From: Paroedura picta
Lineage: Eukaryota > Chordata > Lepidosauria > Squamata > Gekkonidae
Assembly: GCF_049243985.1 (NCBI RefSeq)
Contig: NC_135371.1
Span: forward strand, 265,501-329,500
Length of the DNA stretch: 64,000 nucleotides
Direction of reading: 5' to 3'
In this document: positions 61,001-64,000 of the stretch, one piece after another
Numbering within the stretch: position 1 is the stretch's first letter
Layout of the letters: each line of letters opens with the position of its first letter
Notes under the pieces: generated by a model
What the model was told of the DNA's origin: nothing
The model's input: only the letters and a program-made list of their open reading frames with translations
Databases searched by the model: none
Position numbers and translations under genes: made by a program

Positions 61001-63602
61001 GGGGAGTATACAACTGTAGGATTACATGGATAACAGCCTTACAGTTTTACATTTATACACACTGATGATATATACACCGTGTGGCAGCAAAAACATGACA
61101 CACTTCCTAAGAGTTACGTCGTTGGCGCTCAGCGCAGCCGTGCAGCCCCTGAGTGCTAGAAGAGCAGGGGAGTCAGCAGGAAGCCGCTTCCAGGCTCACA
61201 AAGGGCCTCCCCCGTGGACTGGAGGGTGGTCTCCACTCTGTGCAGCTCCACTCTGTGCTTCCACGAAAGTGGGAGGAGGCTGGCGGTGGTGGAGGTGAAG
61301 GCCCCTCCCTGGGAGGGCATCACGGGGGGCCCCTCTTAGGCGATGAGCAGGGGGGAGGCGTGGGGCGGGTGAGGGCATGAGCAAGGGTCACACAGAGGGG
61401 CATTTGCTTCCTCTACACTCAGGAGTGGAGCCCAGGGCGGGTAGGCAGCTCCCGGCTCCCTTCCGTGGCCTTTCTTGTGGCCCAGGGAGGGCCCCTGTGC
61501 TGCTGCTGCTGCTGGGCGGGCCCTTCTGGAGCCCTCCCCAGCAGACTTCCTCCTGATCCAGCGTGGATCACTGGAGTTGGGTGCTGGTTTTGCACAGGGT
61601 TGGCTCTCTGGACTCAACCCACACTAACAGCAGCGTCCTCTGCGCATGGTCAGGTGCAAGACGGACTCCGGGGCCTGGACGTAGGCGGGGAGGGCAGAGG
61701 TGGTGGGAGCGGGTGGGGGGTGGGCTGAGGGGTCCGGCTGTGCAGGACTCACCTTCCTCTTTGTCTTTGCTTCCTGTGCTTCTCTCCTTCATCTCCCGCC
61801 TCACCGTCTTCATCGCCACGAACTCCTCTCCCACCACCATCGTCACTAGAAAGCGGCCAAGGCCAAGACCCCCGCCGCCAAACCCACACTGAAGCAGCCC
61901 CAGAAACGCCAGCTGATGGGCACCGCGCCCTCCTATGCCAAGACGGGGATCAAACCCAAGAAAGACCCCAGCCCCTCGAAATACCCCAGCAACGGGAAAT
62001 CCTACAGCGGGGGCAGCGCCAAGGCGGCTTCGGCAGGCAAAGCCTCTGCCACGAAAAACTCCCCGGGCAAAAGCGGGAACCAGGCCTATGCTGGCACCGG
62101 GGGAGCCCGGAGGCCGGGCAACAGCTACCAGCAGGTAGAGCAAGAGGGAAGGAGGCCGGCTGGTGCTGGGCACAGCCTGGGCATCCTGCGGGAGTCCAGG
62201 AATGCTGCCCTACCCCCCCCCCACCCATACCAGTGTCTCTGTGTGTCTCCCCTCCCCCCTGTGTGCACCAGTGTCTCTGTTAACTGTGCCCTGCATGTTC
62301 CCCAAACACGGGGTGTCGGGAAGCTGTCCCAGGCAAGGGAAATGGCGCGGCAGGAAACTTGTGGCCCCTGCCATCCCCTCGCTCCGTGTCCTGGCTCTGC
62401 ATTTCCCTTGCGCCTCCCTTCCCGAACATGCCCCCCCCCCCATACAGTGCTGGCTTCCTTATTCCAGTGAGAAATATGGTTCTGCCCCCGTGCCCAGATC
62501 TATTTGCTCCATGGCGGGAAAGATGATCTGGGACACGGGACCCTCCTCTTCTGCCTCCCGGCTCAAGAGAACGTGCTTGCACTAATGGTACCTCTCTCTC
62601 CCCCCGTCTCGTTTTTCTCCTGTTCACTGATTCCACCCGTCTCCATCCGCCCCCTCTGCTCCCACCGATCTGCCCTCTGCCTGTCCTTCCACCCACACCC
62701 CAAGGACGTGGGCCTGCTTCCCACCGAGGAGTCCTGGGGGGCTCACGAATACTCTGACCACAGCCCCCCACCAGACACCAAAGGCACCTATTGGGACGAG
62801 AGCCCCACAGGGGAGGCGTCCCCTCCAGCACCTGCGTCGCCCCAGGGAGAGGTAACCCTCCGCCCCCCGTACCAAGCATGCGATCGGAGTGGGAGGATGG
62901 CGCTAGAGCAGGGCCCCCCCAAATGGGGCCCAGACAGAATTTTGATTGGCTACGAGAGATCTGACCGGCTCGTGCCGTTTCCCCCCCTAAAACTGTTGCT
63001 GTGGTGGTAGCTACCACCAGGACACAAGGATGGTGTGGTGGCCATTTTGGGGCAGCCATCCTGGGGCTGGCTCAGTTTCCTGTGGCAGCCATTTTGGAGG
63101 CAGCCATCTTGGGACTGGTTCTGTTTCCAGCAGCTGCCCTTTTGGGGCCATGGCCACCTCTGCCAGAATTCCAGCAAGGCTCCCAACGGGTGGGTTCCCT
63201 GCTCTGGAGGGAGTGACCTCCTGACCGCTCGGGAAAGAGAACGGTGGACCGAAGAGGCCTGTGGTGGTCCGGGAAGGGTGGTGGGCAGGATCCGGTGCTC
63301 TTCCAGGGCCCCCTGGGAAGTGGTGCAAAGTGGTGCTGATCCGAATGCCAGGGAGGGCCCTGGAGGGGCTTCTGGGAGGGGCTTGGCCCCTGGTCTCCAG
63401 TAACGCATTGTTGGGTTCCTGTCTTGGGGGTCGTCAGGAGGAAGTGTTCGGCCCCCATCCTGGCCAGGAGGCCGCGTTTGCAGAAGAGGAAGGGCCCGGA
63501 GCAGGGCCGGAGTACGGATATGGCGTGACTCCTTATGACGAGGGGGCCGAGTTGTCGGAACTGGGCCCCGTGCTTTCGGCTGAGACCCCACCCGGCAGAG
63601 GC
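47649..63602 (+). CDS. COL11A2: Collagen type XI alpha 2 chain, N-terminal part (runs off the window)
   Basis: Eight exons: 47649-47706, 52406-52573, 57383-57593, 58765-58927, 59011-59148, 61850-62134, 62705-62851 and 63438-63602. Together 1335 nt (445 codons), in phase and with GT-AG introns. The chain joins alpha1(XI) and alpha3(XI) in cartilage fibrils and sets fibril diameter. The signal peptide is [19 protein letters not shown]. Exons 2-5 form the TSPN/laminin-G-like domain, with its four cysteines (GFCPK, LDCKKK, DYCEH, DCEEG). Exons 6-8 are the variable region, alternatively spliced in mammals. Exon 6 (95 aa) is strongly basic, rich in Lys. Exon 7 (49 aa) is acidic. Exon 8 (55 aa) is acidic with EYGYGV and ends [15 protein letters not shown], matching human. 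All three lengths are multiples of three, so each can be skipped cleanly. The triple helix lies beyond 64000. The last 398 bases of the window are intron. Confidence 0.95.
50017..50160 (-). mobile_element. tRNA-derived SINE, fragment
   Basis: GAAGAAGACTGGAATTCTGT, then CCCGCTTTCCACTATCCAAA and GTGGGGCTGAGAGAGCTCTT. Old and partial, in COL11A2 intron 1. Confidence 0.6.
50993..51275. mobile_element. MITE of the GGGTTGCCA type, two half copies
   Basis: GGGTTGCCAGACCCAGGTTG, CTGCAATTCCAGGGGATCCC and TGGAGGATGGCATTCCTG; then a second half, AGCTATAATTCCAGGGAGTC to TGGAGGTTGGCATGCCTA. This resembles a very common reptile hAT-like MITE. Target duplication not resolved. Confidence 0.6.
53029..53095. 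repeat. Perfect 31-bp hairpin, 5-base loop
   Basis: Arms at 53029-53059 and 53065-53095 are exact reverse complements; the loop is TGCCC. It lies in COL11A2 intron 2, next to an L2-like tail and unclassified repeat DNA. Confidence 0.95.
53190..53350 (-). repeat. L2-like repeat tail
   Basis: (TTTG)n, then ATACCGCCCTCCCCAAAGGC and AGGGCGGTTTACATGGAACT. Same family as 38377-38520. Confidence 0.6.
53455..53880. repeat. Unclassified dispersed repeat, copy 2
   Basis: GCCTGGCCTCAACCAAACTG through GGGAGCCCGTTCCACCGG and GGCCCTGGTTGAGGCCAGGC. Same family as 5930-6720. A CCCTGG hexamer expansion sits near its right end. Confidence 0.6.
53752..53868. repeat. (CCCTGG)n hexanucleotide array
   Basis: Nineteen to twenty perfect copies. 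They are flanked by AAAA and by CTGAGGCC, the sequence expected from the repeat family itself. Confidence 0.97.
54984..55035. repeat. (TG)n(GA)n microsatellite
   Basis: About 17 TG units followed by about 8 GA units, in COL11A2 intron 2. A CR1 3' tail follows at 55060-55175. Confidence 0.95.
55060..55175 (+). mobile_element. CR1 LINE 3' tail
   Basis: GGGTCGGGCTAGATGACCCT, GGAGGTCCCTTCCCACTTTA, ending ATCATTCTATGAAG. Confidence 0.75.
55195..55452 (-). mobile_element. tRNA-derived SINE, old copy
   Basis: GTTGGTTCTTATATGTTGCT through CCCAAGGTCACCCAGATAGC to ACTCTTAACCACAACACCAA. Confidence 0.8.
55752..55860 (-). mobile_element. CR1 LINE 3' tail
   Basis: ATTGGAAGGGACCTCCAGGG, TCATCTAGTCCAACCCCCTG, ACAATGCAGGACACTC on the plus strand, which is the inverse of the CR1 end. 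Confidence 0.8.
56150..56885. repeat. Unclassified ~1-kb interspersed repeat, copy B
   Basis: Reverse-complement partner of 36240-37310. It starts at AATGCCTCTGTGGGAGGAGT and reaches TCCTCTTCCCAATGCCAAGC. Lies in COL11A2 intron 2. No coding capacity recognised. Confidence 0.75.
60273..60298. repeat. (GGAC)n short array
   Basis: Six to seven copies followed by a G run, in COL11A2 intron 5 (59149-61849). The rest of that intron shows no feature I can name. Confidence 0.9.
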
Positions 63603-64000
63603 GTAAGTGGGGCGCTGCCCCTTCCAGTAGGCTCAGGGGGCATTTCTGCCACCCTCTCTTTCCTCTTGTGCCAGGGTGCTGCTGTGTCCTCTTGTCTTGA
63701 GGAACTGTTTCCTCGTGGTTGCGGTTGTTGTTGAGTGCTGTGATGTCACTTCCTCCTGCTGTTGGCTGCCATCCAGATTGGCTGCTGGCTCATCCAACCA
63801 ACGTCCTCTGTCTGTTTGTTACTGTCGTTCAGTTGGTGCCGTTGGCTGCTAAGTGGCAACGTCTCTTCCTGCTCAGTTGTCTTGTTTGCAGTGTGTAGCT
63901 CTTGGTGTCCATTGTTGTGTGTCAGCTGTTCCTCCCGTTTGTGGCTGTGGCTTCCGCTTGTTTTCGTTGCTTCCTGTTCAGGGTTGCCTGTTGCTGGCTT

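Overview
This is vertebrate nuclear DNA, almost certainly from a squamate (lizard or snake). Intron-split genes, a full-length Sauria-type SINE with a 16-bp target duplication, BovB and CR1 LINE fragments, hAT-type MITEs, and many microsatellites and G/C homopolymer runs all point that way. The exact family cannot be read from the sequence. The window holds four genes in the order HSD17B8(-), SLC39A7(-), RXRB(+), COL11A2(+). This is the block found at the extended class II end of the mammalian MHC, with the same relative orientations. All coding exons of the first three genes, and the first eight of COL11A2, could be placed to the base with continuous reading phase. I had no aligner, so human comparisons are from memory.

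Layout: 1-900 is the 5' part of a BovB LINE. 1.3-4.2 kb is a CpG-rich island with no recognisable coding exon; by mammalian synteny it could be the 5' end of RING1, but this is unproven. 4.2-7.9 kb is repeats and unremarkable DNA. 8.0-13.4 kb is HSD17B8 (9 exons, 251 aa). 13.9-21.9 kb is SLC39A7/ZIP7 (7 coding exons, 551 aa), with a nested CR1/BovB and a small CR1-tail tandem array in its largest intron. 23.3-24.1 kb is a CpG-rich, probably bidirectional promoter between SLC39A7 and RXRB. It carries six same-orientation matches to the Staf/ZNF143 consensus. 24.0-43.3 kb is RXRB (10 coding exons, 457 aa), with a 149-bp minisatellite at the start of intron 1 and an 18-copy, 134-bp satellite filling most of intron 9. 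43.3-47.6 kb is a SINE and another CpG-rich stretch. 47.6-64.0 kb is the 5' part of COL11A2 (signal peptide, TSPN domain, variable region); the collagen triple helix lies beyond the window.

The genes are adjacent by ancestry rather than forming a pathway. HSD17B8 is a mitochondrial SDR reductase, SLC39A7 an ER/Golgi zinc exporter to the cytosol, RXRB a nuclear receptor, and COL11A2 a fibrillar collagen of cartilage. I found no prokaryote-like or wholly new gene system. The most unusual signals are regulatory and structural: the ZNF143-type motif cluster, the paired CR1-tail satellites in neighbouring genes, a 492-bp fold-back insertion with a 15-bp target duplication, and a 31-bp perfect hairpin.
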